A DNA stretch of 64,000 nt. It comes from Oceanisphaera arctica (GTDB taxonomy: Bacteria; Pseudomonadota; Gammaproteobacteria; Enterobacterales; Aeromonadaceae). Shown here piece by piece: positions 51,157 through 63,997 of the stretch. The stretch covers positions 32,047-96,046 of the forward strand of contig NZ_MPZM01000010.1 of NCBI RefSeq assembly GCF_002936955.1. The letters are read 5' to 3'. The position numbers were made by a program, and so were the translations under genes. The notes under the pieces were generated by a model that saw nothing but the letters and a program-made list of their open reading frames with translations, did not search any database and was not told the DNA's origin. The first letter of the stretch is position 1, and every line of letters starts with the position of its first letter.

Positions 51157-52874
51157 CAGGTTCTCTCCGTTTTGCTTAACCACATTTCGTCCATGGCTCC
51201 GGTTTTGATCTGCATGGGATAGACATGCTCTTCCGGATCGATCTGAATATCCATAAACACCAGTTTGTCGGTCATGGAGAAACACTTCTCCAGCGCCGCA
51301 TCCAACTCTTTCGGGTCGGAAACCCGAATGCCCACATGGCCATAAGCTTCCGCCAATTTGACGAAATCCGGCAGAGAGTCCATGTAAGAATGACTTTCAC
51401 GTCCCTCATAGAACATCTTTTGCCACTGCTTGACCATGCCAAGAGAATGGTTATTCATGGAGATGATTTTCACCGGTATGTTGTACTGCATACAGGTGGA
51501 CAGTTCCTGAATGTTCATCTGAATGGAGCCGTCACCGGTGACGCAGACCGACACCGCATCGGGTCGCGCCAACTTGGCCCCCATGGCCGCCGGCAAACCA
51601 AAGCCCATGGTGCCGAGACCACCGGAGTTTATCCACTGACGCGGCTTGTCGAACGGATAATAAAGGGCGGCAAACATCTGGTGCTGGCCCACATCGGAGC
51701 TGACCATGGCTTCGCCCTTGGTGATGCGATAGACCGACTGGATAACCTGCTGCGGTTTGATGTACTGCTCACTGGTTTCGTAACTCAGGCACTGACGGGC
51801 ACGCCACTGTTCAATTTGCTCCCACCAGTCGCTCATCGCCTGCGGGTCGGTTTTCAGGCCCAGCTCGCGAATGGCTTCCAGCATTTGCGCCAGTACCGTA
51901 TCGGCAGAGCCGACGATGGGAATATGGGTCTTGATATTCTTGGAAATAGAGGTCGGGTCTATATCCACATGCACTACTGTGGCATGAGGACAGAACTTCT
52001 CGACGTTGTTGGTCACCCGGTCGTCGAAGCGGGCACCGATAGCCAGGATAAGATCCGAATTGTGCATGGTCTTGTTGGCTTCATAGGTACCATGCATACC
52101 GAGCATGCCGACAAACTGCTTGTGAGTACCGGGCATGGAGCCCAGCCCCATCAGGGTGTTGGTCACCGGCAGATTGAACAGCTCGGCCAGCTGAACCACC
52201 AGGGCACTGGCTTCGGCTGTCACGGCACCGCCACCGACGTACATTACGGGACGCTTGGCATCGGCCAGGGCCTTCATCGCCTTCTTGATCTGACCTTTAT
52301 GGCCCACCCCGGTCGGATTGTAGGAGCGCATCTCCACCGAGCTGGGGTAAACATAGGGATGTTTTTCTTTCGGATTCTGCACGTCTTTGGGCAGATCCAC
52401 CACCACGGGGCCGGGCCGTCCGGTAGCCGCAATGTAATAGGCCTTCTTGATCGCCAGCGGGATATCGGCGGCTGTTTTGCACAGGAAACTGTGTTTCACG
52501 ATGGGCCGGGAGATACCAATCATATCGGTTTCCTGGAAGGCATCGTCACCAATATAAAAGGTGGGCACCTGACCGGACAGGACCACCATGGGAATGGAGT
52601 CCATATAGGCGGTGGCAATACCGGTGATGCAGTTGGTCGCCCCCGGACCCGAGGTGACCAGCACGGTACCGACCTTGCCTGTGGCGCGGGTATAGCCATC
52701 GGCCATGTGTACAGCGGCCTGTTCGTGTCGTACCAGCACGTGTTCCATCTTGCCGTTTTCAAATAAGGCGTCATAGATATCAAGCACTGAACCGCCGGGA
52801 TAACCGAATATATGCTCGACTCCCTGATCTTCCAGCGCCCGTACTACCATTTCCGCGCCTGATAACATCTCCAT
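51156..52874 (-). CDS. ilvI: Acetolactate synthase III large (catalytic) subunit
   Basis: A 572-residue ThDP enzyme making acetolactate or acetohydroxybutyrate for branched-chain amino acids. ATG 52874 follows GGAGGGCTTATC. The activating Glu is in [20 protein letters not shown], in part [16 protein letters not shown], near 46-61. ThDP/Mg motif [12 protein letters not shown] lies near 445 and the FAD-binding part in the middle. It pairs with IlvH directly downstream and is divergent from leuABCD. Confidence 0.97.
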   Translation of the reverse strand: MEMLSGAEMVVRALEDQGVEHIFGYPGGSVLDIYDALFENGKMEHVLVRHEQAAVHMADGYTRATGKVGTVLVTSGPGATNCITGIATAYMDSIPMVVLSGQVPTFYIGDDAFQETDMIGISRPIVKHSFLCKTAADIPLAIKKAYYIAATGRPGPVVVDLPKDVQNPKEKHPYVYPSSVEMRSYNPTGVGHKGQIKKAMKALADAKRPVMYVGGGAVTAEASALVVQLAELFNLPVTNTLMGLGSMPGTHKQFVGMLGMHGTYEANKTMHNSDLILAIGARFDDRVTNNVEKFCPHATVVHVDIDPTSISKNIKTHIPIVGSADTVLAQMLEAIRELGLKTDPQAMSDWWEQIEQWRARQCLSYETSEQYIKPQQVIQSVYRITKGEAMVSSDVGQHQMFAALYYPFDKPRQWINSGGLGTMGFGLPAAMGAKLARPDAVSVCVTGDGSIQMNIQELSTCMQYNIPVKIISMNNHSLGMVKQWQKMFYEGRESHSYMDSLPDFVKLAEAYGHVGIRVSDPKELDAALEKCFSMTDKLVFMDIQIDPEEHVYPMQIKTGAMDEMWLSKTERT

Positions 52875-53545
52875 GATAAGCCCTCCAGGCTCTACTCCGT
52901 TCACTTTGTCATCTTTCGTCGTCAGGGCAACCCGGCCGGACTGCCGTAACATGACAAAGCAAACAGTTTTTATCTTTATAAAACAAATACTTCTGCCTGA
53001 CAGAATACAAATAAGCAGAAAAAGGATCAAAAATCACCTTAACCTGCTTTAAATCTCTTGTCTACGGGCTTTATAAAAAGCGCAGTTCGACTACGCCCAG
53101 GCAGAGCTCCCACTACTTTATAGCACGGTCAGTATCAGGAAAGCGGGGCCAGTTTCGACTTAGAAGCCAGACCAAATCACGGTTTGTGCCACGCCCTGAT
53201 CCTTGCTGCCAGAGCGCAGAATGAGGCAGCATCTGTGATGGTGCAAAATGCAGCAAGCCACCAGGCCCCATAGTCGTGCGAATCGATGACATCCTTATTA
53301 GCGCTTTTTCTGCAAAAAAAGCACCCCCAACACAAACGTTACATACACCCAAAAAAACAATAATAATCAGAATTAAACACCAAAATACAACAAAACAACC
53401 AACACAATAACCCAACTAAAGACCCAAACCCCCTGTTCGACCTGATAGCACTCCCCTGTTGATAATATTGCTATTATTGACACCATCATCGATTCCCGTT
53501 ATTGGTATAGCGTTGTTAACGGATTATTCTTCGGTGATGAGTGCT
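52875..53545. promoter_or_regulatory. Divergent region between ilvIH and leuABCD
   Basis: About 670 bases, AT-rich with many A-rich tracts (for example near 53330-53410), as seen around Lrp-controlled ilvIH promoters. leuO, which stands here in enterics, is absent; the open frames are not protein-like. A TTGACA at 53477-53482, with TATTGG 17 bases on, is a possible leu promoter. Confidence 0.55.
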
Positions 53546-53611
53546 ATGCATAAACATATTCAGCTACTACTACTAACCTCAAGGGTGCTCAAGCGCACGG
53601 GTCGGGCGTAG
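53546..53611 (+). CDS. leuL: leu operon leader peptide
   Basis: A 21-codon leader ORF reading MHKHIQLLLLTSRVLKRTGR plus a final A, then TAG. Four consecutive leucine codons, all CTA (rare in this GC-rich genome), stand at 53564-53575, and a further Leu CTC follows. GGTGATGAG precedes the ATG; an in-frame ATG at 53537 is possible. E. coli LeuL likewise has four Leu in a row. Ribosome stalling here when leucyl-tRNA is short would control the terminator at 53644-53671. Confidence 0.9.
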   Translation: MHKHIQLLLLTSRVLKRTGRA

Positions 53612-53671
53612 CTGGAATTCATCATCCACATATATACACACTAAAACCCGTGCCATCCGCACGGGTTTTTT
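53595..53671 (+). promoter_or_regulatory. leu attenuator (terminator and antiterminator)
   Basis: The terminator stem is AAACCCGTGC (53644-53653) with GCACGGGTTT (53659-53668), loop CATCC and a T run to 53671. The leader-coding segment GCACGGGT at 53595-53602 is identical to the terminator's 3' arm, so it can pair with ACCCGTGC (53646-53653) instead and block the terminator. This is the standard logic of amino-acid attenuation. Confidence 0.88.
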
Positions 53672-53713
53672 ATATCTGTCGCGGGCGACAAGGTACAACA
53701 GAGGGAAAGCGAC

Positions 53714-56381
<2,668 letters not shown>

Positions 56382-56382
<1 letters not shown>

Positions 56383-57779
56383 TGGCCACCACTCTTTATC
56401 AGAAAGTATTTGATGCCCACCTGGTGCGTAATCAGGCCGGCGAAACGCCCCTGCTCTACATCGATCGCCACCTGGTGCATGAAGTGACCTCGCCTCAGGC
56501 CTTCGATGGCCTGCGCGAAAAAGGCCGTAAGCTGCGTCGCCCGGACCGCACCTGGGCCACCATGGACCACAACGTGTCCACCCAGACCAACGACATCGCC
56601 GCCTCCGGTGAAATGGCCCGCATCCAGATGGAAACCCTGGCCAGCAACTGTGAAGAATTCGGCGTGCCGCTCTATGACCTGCACCACAAGTACCAGGGCA
56701 TAGTGCACGTGATCGGCCCCGAGCTGGGCCTGACCCTGCCTGGCACCACCATCGTCTGCGGCGACTCTCATACCGCCACCCACGGCGCCTTCGGCGCCCT
56801 GGCTTTCGGTATCGGCACCTCAGAGGTAGAACATGTCATGGCCACCCAGACCCTGAAACAGGGTCTGGCCAAAACCATGAAAATCCAGGTCAACGGCGCT
56901 CTCAAACCGGGTATCAGTGCCAAGGACGTGGTTCTGGCCATCATCGGCAAGGTCGGCCACGCCGGCGGCACCGGTTACGTGGTGGAGTTCTGTGGCAGCG
57001 TCATCGAATCGCTGTCAATGGAAGCCCGCATGACCATCTGTAACATGGCCATCGAGCTCGGTGCCAAGGCCGGTCTGGTCGCCCCCGATCAGACCACCTT
57101 CGAGTACCTCAAGGGCAAGCCCTTCGCCCCCGAAGGTGCCGACTGGGATCAGGCTGTCGCCTACTGGCAGACCCTGAAGTCCGATGCAGATGCGAAGTTT
57201 GACGCCGCAGTAGAACTGAATGGTGCCGATATTGCGCCTCAGGTCACCTGGGGTACCAACCCGGGTCAGGTCATGCCCGTGAACGGCATCATCCCGGTAC
57301 CGGCAGACATCGCCGACCTCACCGAGCGTCAGTCTGCGGTCAAGGCACTGCAATACATGGCGCTGCAGGGCGGTACCAGGCTGACCGACGTGAACATCGA
57401 CAAGGTATTTATCGGTTCCTGTACCAACAGCCGTATCGAAGACTTGCGCGCCGCCGCCGCCATAGCCCAGGGCCGCAAGGTCGCCTCCGGCGTACAGGCG
57501 CTGGTGGTACCGGGCTCTCAGCAGGTCAAGGCTCAGGCCGAAGCGGAAGGGCTGGACAAGATTTTCATCGAAGCCGGCTTCGAATGGCGTCTTCCAGGCT
57601 GCTCCATGTGCCTGGCCATGAACAACGACCGACTGGAGCCGGGCGAGCGTTGTGCCGCCACCAGCAACCGCAACTTCGAAGGCCGTCAGGGCCGGGGTGG
57701 TCGCACTCATCTGGTGAGCCCTGCCATGGCCGCCGCCGCGGCCGTCTTCGGTCACTTTGTCGACATTCGGGAATTATAA
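56382..57779 (+). CDS. leuC: 3-isopropylmalate dehydratase large subunit
   Basis: A 465-residue aconitase-family subunit with a [4Fe-4S] cluster, isomerising 2- to 3-isopropylmalate with LeuD. The cluster cysteines are in [17 protein letters not shown] near 345 and [13 protein letters not shown] near 405. [19 protein letters not shown] near 127 is also typical. The start overlaps the leuB stop by one base. Confidence 0.97.
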
Positions 57780-57789
57780 GGGGTACAAC

Positions 57790-58389
57790 ATGAGCGGATT
57801 CAAGCAATTAACCGGTATTGCCGCCCCTCTGGATGCGGCCAACGTGGATACCGATCAGATCATCCCGAAGCAGTTTCTGCAGAAGGTCACCCGGTCCGGT
57901 TTCGGCAAGCACCTGTTTCACGACTCGCGCTTTCTCGACGACGCCGGCGAGCAGCCCAACCCGGAGTTTGTGCTGAACCAGGCTCCGTATGACAAGGCGG
58001 TGATACTGCTGGCCCGGGAGAACTTCGGTTGTGGTTCCAGCCGCGAGCACGCGCCTTGGGCGCTGGCCGACTTCGGCCTGCAGGCGGTGATCGCCCCCAG
58101 CTTCGCAGACATCTTCTACGGTAACGCCATCAACAACGGCATGGTGCCGGTACGACTGACCGACGCCGAAGTAGACGCCCTGTTTGCTTATGTAACCGTA
58201 AACAAGGGTGCCGACATCACGGTAGATCTGGAAGCCCAGCAAGTACGTGCCGGCGACCTCAGCTTCTCGTTCGAGATCGACGAGTTCCGCCGCTTCTGCC
58301 TGCTCAACGGCCTCGACAACATAGGCCTGACCCTGCAACACCAGGATCAGATCGACGCCTATGAGGCCAAGCAGCCGAGCTGGCTGTAA
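57790..58389 (+). CDS. leuD: 3-isopropylmalate dehydratase small subunit
   Basis: A 199-residue swivelling-domain partner of LeuC. ATG 57790 has AAGGGGTACAAC in front. [19 protein letters not shown] at 15-33 and [18 protein letters not shown] near 78-95 hold the active-site loop. It ends the leu operon; a hairpin terminator follows 23 bases later. Confidence 0.97.
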   Translation: MSGFKQLTGIAAPLDAANVDTDQIIPKQFLQKVTRSGFGKHLFHDSRFLDDAGEQPNPEFVLNQAPYDKAVILLARENFGCGSSREHAPWALADFGLQAVIAPSFADIFYGNAINNGMVPVRLTDAEVDALFAYVTVNKGADITVDLEAQQVRAGDLSFSFEIDEFRRFCLLNGLDNIGLTLQHQDQIDAYEAKQPSWL

Positions 58390-58411
58390 GCTTCTCGCAA
58401 CCGAGTATTTC

Positions 58412-58440
58412 AACGCCGGCGAAAGCCGGCGTTCTTGTTT
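58412..58440 (+). terminator. Terminator of leuABCD
   Basis: Stem AACGCCGGC / GCCGGCGTT with a GAAA tetraloop, followed by CTTGTTT. It lies between leuD and the convergent PilZ gene. Confidence 0.88.
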
Positions 58441-58451
58441 GGCCTGACGCT

Positions 58452-58742
58452 TCAACGTACCTCGTTCAGGATCAGCGCTACCTTGTCCGTTGCCAGCCCC
58501 GGCTCCACCCGCGGCACCGCCGCCGTGGCCTTTAATGGCTCCACGCTGGAATCGGCGGACGGCAGTACCAGCCGCCACTCCTCGCCCACCTGACATTTTC
58601 CGGCCGTCACTTCCATCAGTCCGCCCCTGACGCTGAGATTACGACAGACGCCTTCCAGCCGCTCCTTGGTGGTGGCCAGAATAACCTTGGTATCCAGCCG
58701 CATGCGACTGAACTCACGCTGTTCCTCATGAGCAGGCATCAT
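58452..58742 (-). CDS. PilZ domain protein
   Basis: A 96-residue single-domain PilZ protein. Both c-di-GMP contact motifs are present: RxxxR as R9-R13 (QREFSRMRLD) and (D/N)xSxxG as N35-G40 (NLSVRGG). The later strands (WRLVLPSADSSVEPLKATAAV) fit a PilZ beta barrel. It probably binds c-di-GMP as an adaptor; the target is unknown. It stands alone, convergent with leuD. Confidence 0.85.
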   Translation of the reverse strand: MMPAHEEQREFSRMRLDTKVILATTKERLEGVCRNLSVRGGLMEVTAGKCQVGEEWRLVLPSADSSVEPLKATAAVPRVEPGLATDKVALILNEVR

Positions 58743-58801
58743 TCTTCACCTTCTTTATAAGACACTGGTTTAGCGAAAAGAATAACCCTACAATAATGGC
58801 C

Positions 58802-58880
58802 ATTCAAAAACGGGGTGCGGCCAACCGCTGAGATCATACTCGTGCATCGCCCCCGGCTCGTGCCGGCGCAGGAATTCAAG
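58802..58880 (+). ncRNA. TPP riboswitch-like leader (variant)
   Basis: The 5' leader of thiBPQ contains CGGGGTGC (58811-58818) and CTGAGATCATACTCG (58828-58842), the pyrimidine-sensing part of TPP riboswitches, then CCGGCTCGTGCCGGCGCAGGAA (in part CCGG/CCGG stem and GCAGGAA) as the pyrophosphate arm. ATTC (58802-58805) can pair with GAAT (58872-58875) as the closing stem. The CCTGATC block of the pyrophosphate arm is not kept; TCGCCCC stands there. Function as a thiamine switch is likely, but the variant needs testing. Confidence 0.65.
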
Positions 58881-58914
58881 CTCTCGGCCTTATCCCATCC
58901 ACAAGGAGTGGCCT

Positions 58915-59898
58915 GTGAACAAGTCCCTGATTGCCCTGTCTCTGCTTGCTACCAGCCAAGTAGCAGCACAAACGCCCACACTGACAATCTATACCTATAG
59001 CTCATTTGCGTCCGATTGGGGACCAGGCCCGGCCATCAAGCAGGCTTTTGAAGCCGAATGTGTCTGTCAGCTCGAGCTGGTGGCGCTGGATGATGGCGTC
59101 TCGATTCTTAACCGGTTACGACTGGAAGGCCGCAATACCAAGGCCGACATAGTACTGGGACTCGACAACAACCTGCTGCAGGCCGCCAAAGACACGAGTC
59201 TGCTGGCTGAGCATGGCCAGTCGCTGGACGGCATCACAGTACCCGGAGGCTGGACTGACACCACCTTCGTGCCCTACGACTACGGCTATTTCGCCTTCAT
59301 CTACGATGCCGACAAGCTCAAGCAACCTCCGCAAAGCTTCGCCGAGCTGCTCGAACGCCCGGAGCTCACCCTGCTCTATCAGGACCCGCGCACCAGCACG
59401 CCGGGCCAGGGCCTAATGCTGTGGGTACAGAAGTTGTATGGCGACGAGACGCCCGCCGTGTGGCAGAATCTGGCCAAGCGTACCGTGTCGGTGACCAAGG
59501 GGTGGAGCGAGTCCTATGGCATGTTCCTCAAGGGCGAAGCGGATCTGGTGCTGTCCTACACCACCTCCCCGGCCTACCATATCGAGGCCGAGCAGAAGAC
59601 CCAGTATCAGGCAGCCAGCTTCGAAGAAGGGCACTACCTGCAGGTAGAAGTCGCGGCCATTGTCAGTAACAGCAAAGAGCCCGAACTGGCCAGGCAGTTT
59701 ATGCAATTCATGGTCAGCCCCGGCTTTCAGCAACATATTCCCGCCGGTAACTGGATGTACCCTGTGATCGAGACTCCTCTGCCCGCCGGGTTCGACTCCT
59801 TGGTCATCCCCGAGCAGACGCTCGGTTTTAGTGCCGAAGAAGTAGCCACACACCGCAGCAGCTGGCTCCGGCAGTGGCTGGGCGCCGTCACCCGCTGA
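58915..59898 (+). CDS. thiB: Thiamine ABC transporter substrate-binding protein
   Basis: A 327-residue periplasmic thiamine-binding protein. It starts with GTG, preceded by AAGGAGTGGCCT. A signal peptide (NKSLIALSLLATSQVAAQ) is cleaved near 19. TLTIYTYSSFASDWGPGPAI and KGWSESYGMFLKGEADLVLSYTTSPAYH, in part YTTSPAYH, are typical of ThiB/TbpA. It overlaps thiP by one base (TGATG). The TPP-type leader upstream fits thiamine repression. Confidence 0.94.
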   Translation: MNKSLIALSLLATSQVAAQTPTLTIYTYSSFASDWGPGPAIKQAFEAECVCQLELVALDDGVSILNRLRLEGRNTKADIVLGLDNNLLQAAKDTSLLAEHGQSLDGITVPGGWTDTTFVPYDYGYFAFIYDADKLKQPPQSFAELLERPELTLLYQDPRTSTPGQGLMLWVQKLYGDETPAVWQNLAKRTVSVTKGWSESYGMFLKGEADLVLSYTTSPAYHIEAEQKTQYQAASFEEGHYLQVEVAAIVSNSKEPELARQFMQFMVSPGFQQHIPAGNWMYPVIETPLPAGFDSLVIPEQTLGFSAEEVATHRSSWLRQWLGAVTR

Positions 59899-61499
59899 TG
59901 CACCGCAAATACTGGTGGATACCGGGCAGTCTCAGTCTGCTCGGTATCCTGCTTCTGACCGCAGGGCCTATCACCGCACTGCTGGTGCAAGGCAGCCAGA
60001 GCAGTCTGTCCCGCTTGCTCCACGACAGCTATCTGCACCGTGTGGTCTGGTTCAGTTTCTATCAGGCACTCTTGTCCACCCTGCTGAGCCTGCTACTGGC
60101 CATCCCTCTGGCTCAGGCACTGTCTCGTCGTCATTTTCCGGGACGGAGGCTCTTGTTGCGGCTGTTTGGGCTGTCGCTGGTGCTGCCGGTGATCCTGGTA
60201 GTGTTCGGCATCGTCACCGTTCATGGCCGTCAGGGCTGGGTAAATCAGCTGTTGCAGACACTGGGATTCGAGTCTGTCGGTTACCTCTATGGCCTCACCG
60301 GCATATTGCTGGCTCACGTGTTTTTCAACATGCCACTGGCGGCCCGTATCCTGTTGCAGGGCATAGAGGGTATTCCGTCCAGCCAGTGGCGGATGGCCAG
60401 CCAGCTCGGATTTACTGGCTGGCAACTGTTCCGCTGGCTGGAGTGGCCGGTGATCAGAAGCGCGTTGCCTGCCCTGGGCAGCATGATCTTCATGCTCTGT
60501 TTCACCAGTTTTGCCACCGTCATGGCCCTGGGCGGCGGCCCTAAATCCACCACTCTGGAAGTGGCGATTTATCAGGCTTTGCGCTTCGACTTCGATCTGC
60601 CGCTGGCGGGCATGCTCGCCTTGCTGCAGCTGCTGTTCTGCAGCGGTTTTCTGCTGCTGCAATACGGGTTGACCAAGGCGGCACCGGAGCAGCACGCCAG
60701 TAGCAAGTTAGCTATCCGTCCGGATCGACAACGTATCGGTGTGCGCCTGTGGGATGTCCTGATCCTGACCCTGGGCTTGGGGCTGTTCTTGCCGCCCTTG
60801 CTGGCCATCATCAGCAGCGGCCTCAATCCCAGCTTATGGGCCGCCTTGAGCTCGTCCCTACTGTGGCACGCCACCCTCACCTCTGTGATCATTGCCAGCT
60901 GTGCGGCACTGTTATCGGTATTGCTGACCCTGGGGTTGCTCAGCAGCAGCCGCTACCTGCGGCTGCAGTTGCAACGTAAGCGGGGGGCTGCCCTGATGGA
61001 AGCCACCGGCTCTGTCATCCTGGTACTGCCGGCGGTGGTACTCTCGACCGGATTGTTTATTCTGCTGCGCGATATTGCCGATATTTTTACCCTGGGGCCG
61101 ATACTGGTGTTGCTGGTCAACGCCCTGATGGCATTGCCCTATGGACTTCGCGCCTTGCAGTTGCCGATGGAGCGGGTATCTCTCCAGTATGGCCGGCTCT
61201 GTACCAGTCTCGACGTTCAGGGCCTGGCTCGGCTCAGGCTGGTGGAATGGCCCCTGTTGCGAAAGCCGGTGGCATTGGCACTGGCGTTGGCGATGATGTT
61301 GTCGCTCGGCGATCTCAGCGCCATTGCCCTATTCGGCAGCCAGTCGCTGCAAACCCTGCCCTGGCTCTTGTATCAACAGCTGGGCAACTATCAGATGATA
61401 GATGCCGCCGCCACCGCTCTGGTATTGTTGCTGCTGAGTCTGGGGTTATTTGGCTTGATAGAAGGTGTGCTCGGAGGCAAAGATGCTGCAACTGAATAA
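59898..61499 (+). CDS. thiP: Thiamine ABC transporter permease
   Basis: A 533-residue fused permease with about 12 hydrophobic segments and two binding-protein-dependent transport domains, each with an EAA-like loop (QWRMASQLGFTGWQLFRWLEWP near 168, and SLDVQGLARLRLVEWPLLRKP near 430). ATG 59898 was chosen because it overlaps the thiB stop. It overlaps thiQ by 17 bases. Matches E. coli ThiP (536) in length. Confidence 0.93.
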   Translation: MHRKYWWIPGSLSLLGILLLTAGPITALLVQGSQSSLSRLLHDSYLHRVVWFSFYQALLSTLLSLLLAIPLAQALSRRHFPGRRLLLRLFGLSLVLPVILVVFGIVTVHGRQGWVNQLLQTLGFESVGYLYGLTGILLAHVFFNMPLAARILLQGIEGIPSSQWRMASQLGFTGWQLFRWLEWPVIRSALPALGSMIFMLCFTSFATVMALGGGPKSTTLEVAIYQALRFDFDLPLAGMLALLQLLFCSGFLLLQYGLTKAAPEQHASSKLAIRPDRQRIGVRLWDVLILTLGLGLFLPPLLAIISSGLNPSLWAALSSSLLWHATLTSVIIASCAALLSVLLTLGLLSSSRYLRLQLQRKRGAALMEATGSVILVLPAVVLSTGLFILLRDIADIFTLGPILVLLVNALMALPYGLRALQLPMERVSLQYGRLCTSLDVQGLARLRLVEWPLLRKPVALALALAMMLSLGDLSAIALFGSQSLQTLPWLLYQQLGNYQMIDAAATALVLLLLSLGLFGLIEGVLGGKDAATE

Positions 61500-62211
61500 C
61501 CTCTGCTCCCGCTACCCGGAGCAGGAGTTGTGTTTTACCCTCTCGGCCGGCGCCGGAGAAATAACCGCGCTGATCGGCCCCAGTGGGGCCGGGAAATCCA
61601 CCCTGCTGGCCATGGTCGGTGGCTTTACCTCCATTGATTCGGGACAACTGTTGTACGATGACCGCGAGCTGTTATCACTGACACCGGCCCAGCGGCCTAT
61701 CACCACGCTATTTCAGGATAACAATCTATTCTGGCATATGACGGTGTATCAGAATATCGCCATCGGACTGTCGCCCTCGTTGCGGCTGACGCCGGCACAA
61801 AAGGCCACAGTACAACAGGTGGCCGAACAGGTTGGCATAGAGGCCTTGCTGAACCGCAAACCATCGAGCCTTTCGGGCGGTCAGCAACAACGAGTAGGGC
61901 TGGCACGCTGTCTGGCTCGCCGGCAGCCGGTATTACTGCTGGATGAACCCTTCTCCGCCCTGGATCCGGCCCTGCGTTTCGAATTGCTGGAACTGTTGCG
62001 CTCGCAAACCGATCAACTGAAGCTCACCGTCCTGCTGGTAACGCATCACCCGGACGAGGCCGCCAGAATCGCCGATAACATCGCTTTCGTTCATAACGGC
62101 CGCATCCTTGAACAAGGAAAAAGGGAGCTGCTGTCAGCTCCTCACACCAAAGAGTTAAAGGCTTATCTTGGACGGGGAAGCAGTGAACTCGCTCCCCACA
62201 TCCTTATTTAG
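61483..62211 (+). CDS. thiQ: Thiamine ABC transporter ATP-binding protein
   Basis: A 242-residue ABC ATPase that powers thiamine import. Walker A is GPSGAGKST near 32-40, the signature motif LSGGQQQRVGLARCL near 130, and Walker B PVLLLDEPFSALDP near 150. ATG 61483 follows GGAGGCAAAG. It overlaps thiP by 17 bases and its stop touches the convergent phoH stop. Confidence 0.94.
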   Translation: MLQLNNLCSRYPEQELCFTLSAGAGEITALIGPSGAGKSTLLAMVGGFTSIDSGQLLYDDRELLSLTPAQRPITTLFQDNNLFWHMTVYQNIAIGLSPSLRLTPAQKATVQQVAEQVGIEALLNRKPSSLSGGQQQRVGLARCLARRQPVLLLDEPFSALDPALRFELLELLRSQTDQLKLTVLLVTHHPDEAARIADNIAFVHNGRILEQGKRELLSAPHTKELKAYLGRGSSELAPHILI

Positions 62212-63593
62212 AGGTTTTCTTCCGCGAAGGAGGCCAGGCGACTGCGGACCACCCCGTTGAGATAAACATTGGCACTGCCTTCAAAATCCTTGAAGCGCTC
62301 AACAATATAGGTCAGCCCGGACGTCACCGGGGTCAGGTAGTTAGAGTCAATCTGGGCAAGATTGCCCGAGCACACCAGCTTGGTTCCCTCACCGCAGCGG
62401 GTAATGATAGTCTTCAGCTGAGACGCCGTCAGATTCTGGCACTCATCCAGCAGCACGAAGGTATTCTGGATACTGCGTCCGCGCATGAAGTTGACCGACT
62501 TGAACTGGATGTTGGCCTTGCCCATGATGTAGCTGAGTGAGCCATCCATGCATTCATCCTGTTTGTGCAGTACTTCCAGGGTATCGGTGATGGCCGCCAA
62601 CCAGGGCGCCATTTTCTCTTCTTCGGTACCCGGCAGGAAGCCGATGCTTTCGGCGATTTCCGGCGTATTTCGGGTTACTATCACCTTATCGTAAATACCT
62701 TTTTCAATGATCATCTCCAGCGCCGATGCCATGGCCAGTAGCGTTTTGCCACTGCCCGCAGGGCCGGTCAGGATCACCATTTCGATATTGGGATCAAGCA
62801 GTGCATCCAGTGCCATGGCCTGATAGATATTCTTGGGATGAATCCCCCAGGCCTTGCGCCCCATCATCCGCTCCCAACCCAGGTCGACAAAGCGAACCTT
62901 GCCATCGGCCTTATCCAGCACGCGACCGGCAAAATCGTTGGTATCATCAATCAGATATTGATTAATGTAGGCTCCCGGCAGCAACTCGTCGGCTACCGTA
63001 TGAATCACCTCCCGGCCGTGGGTTTCGCTGTCACACTCCCCCACCCTGTCCCAGAAGCTATTTTCCTGATGATAAAAGCCCTTCGATAACAAGCGGATAT
63101 CATCAACCAGCTGATCGGAGCGATAGTCCTCCACATATTGCAGGCCGGCCCCTTTGGCCTTGAGCCGCATATTGATGTCTTTGGTAACCAGTACCGCCAT
63201 CCCTTCCGCCGTATGCTTCTGCAGATAGAGGGCTGTATTGATGATACGGTTATCGGCTTCGTCATCGGTAAACACCGCATAGCCTTCCGGCAGGTGTCTG
63301 TCGGTGATAATGGCGATAGTGCCCGAGGCCTCGTCATCCTGCAGACCCAGCGGCACTCCAGCTACTATCTGCTCCGGGGTTGCATCGTGAAAAATCCCTT
63401 CCAGCGTCCGAATGGCCACCCGAGCATCCCGGCTGACGTCTTTTTGCCGGTCCTTGATCCGGTCCAGCTCTTCGAGCACCGTCATGGGTATGACGACGTT
63501 ATGTTCCTTGAAGGAATAAATGGAGAGGGGTTCGTGCAGCAGTACGTTGGTATCCAGAATAAAGCGTTTACGGTCATTGTCGTCCATAGACAT
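62208..63593 (-). CDS. PhoH family protein with N-terminal PIN domain
   Basis: A 461-residue PIN-PhoH fusion (YlaK type). The PIN nuclease domain (~10-150) keeps FILDTNVLLHEP with the first Asp and later ITDRH and VFTDDEADNRIINTA acidic residues. The PhoH ATPase domain (~255-445) has Walker A GPAGSGKT (277-284) and Walker B FVLLDECQN (379-387). Members of this group unwind and cleave RNA. Convergent with thiQ, overlapping by four bases. The start may be the first or the second Met (MSMDDN). Confidence 0.92.
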   Translation of the reverse strand: MSMDDNDRKRFILDTNVLLHEPLSIYSFKEHNVVIPMTVLEELDRIKDRQKDVSRDARVAIRTLEGIFHDATPEQIVAGVPLGLQDDEASGTIAIITDRHLPEGYAVFTDDEADNRIINTALYLQKHTAEGMAVLVTKDINMRLKAKGAGLQYVEDYRSDQLVDDIRLLSKGFYHQENSFWDRVGECDSETHGREVIHTVADELLPGAYINQYLIDDTNDFAGRVLDKADGKVRFVDLGWERMMGRKAWGIHPKNIYQAMALDALLDPNIEMVILTGPAGSGKTLLAMASALEMIIEKGIYDKVIVTRNTPEIAESIGFLPGTEEEKMAPWLAAITDTLEVLHKQDECMDGSLSYIMGKANIQFKSVNFMRGRSIQNTFVLLDECQNLTASQLKTIITRCGEGTKLVCSGNLAQIDSNYLTPVTSGLTYIVERFKDFEGSANVYLNGVVRSRLASFAEENL

Positions 63594-63840
63594 GCTCCCT
63601 CGGGCTCAGCCCTTATCATGGTCATTGCCCAGTTAAAGCACAGTGCAATGACAGCTTTATTACAATCTAACGCTATGACTTTTTTACGTCCTCTGCAACT
63701 GCCTCTATCCAAATAAAGTCTCTGAATGAGGCTTGGCGCATTAATACCAATACCAGTACGGGCCTGATCATCTTTTGGACCTGGGCTCCAGAGGCAACAC
63801 AGTCACCCACAGACGGCCTCAACAGGAGACATTCGAGCAT

Positions 63841-63937
63841 CAGGGAGGACAAAAGGGATCAGCTCCACTGACCTTCAGTTTCAGGGAGGAAACAGAGAGG
63901 TATTCATAGCGAGTCGGTGGAGCGGGCCCTTTGGCCG
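63841..63937 (+). repeat. Interspersed palindromic repeat, copy D (short)
   Basis: Outer parts match copy A (AGGGAGGACAAAAGGGATC at one end, GCGAGTCGGTGGAGCGGGCC towards the other), but the central ATGGAT palindrome is missing and replaced by an unrelated stretch. It lies upstream of phoH. The bases 63594-63840 show no gene. Confidence 0.65.
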
Positions 63938-63964
63938 AAGCCGTTTGTTTATTTTTCGCAGACG

Positions 63965-63997
63965 AAAAAAAGCCCGATACATTCGTATCGGGCTTTT
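63965..63997. terminator. Terminator at the right end
   Basis: A run, stem AAGCCCGATAC / GTATCGGGCTT with loop ATTC, then five T. A typical bidirectional terminator, presumably for a gene beyond the window. Confidence 0.85.

Noticed and set aside
53113..53415. 100-codon leftward open frame between ilvI and leuL
   Set aside because: The translation is dominated by hydrophobic and Cys runs from A/T-rich DNA, with no ribosome binding site or family likeness.
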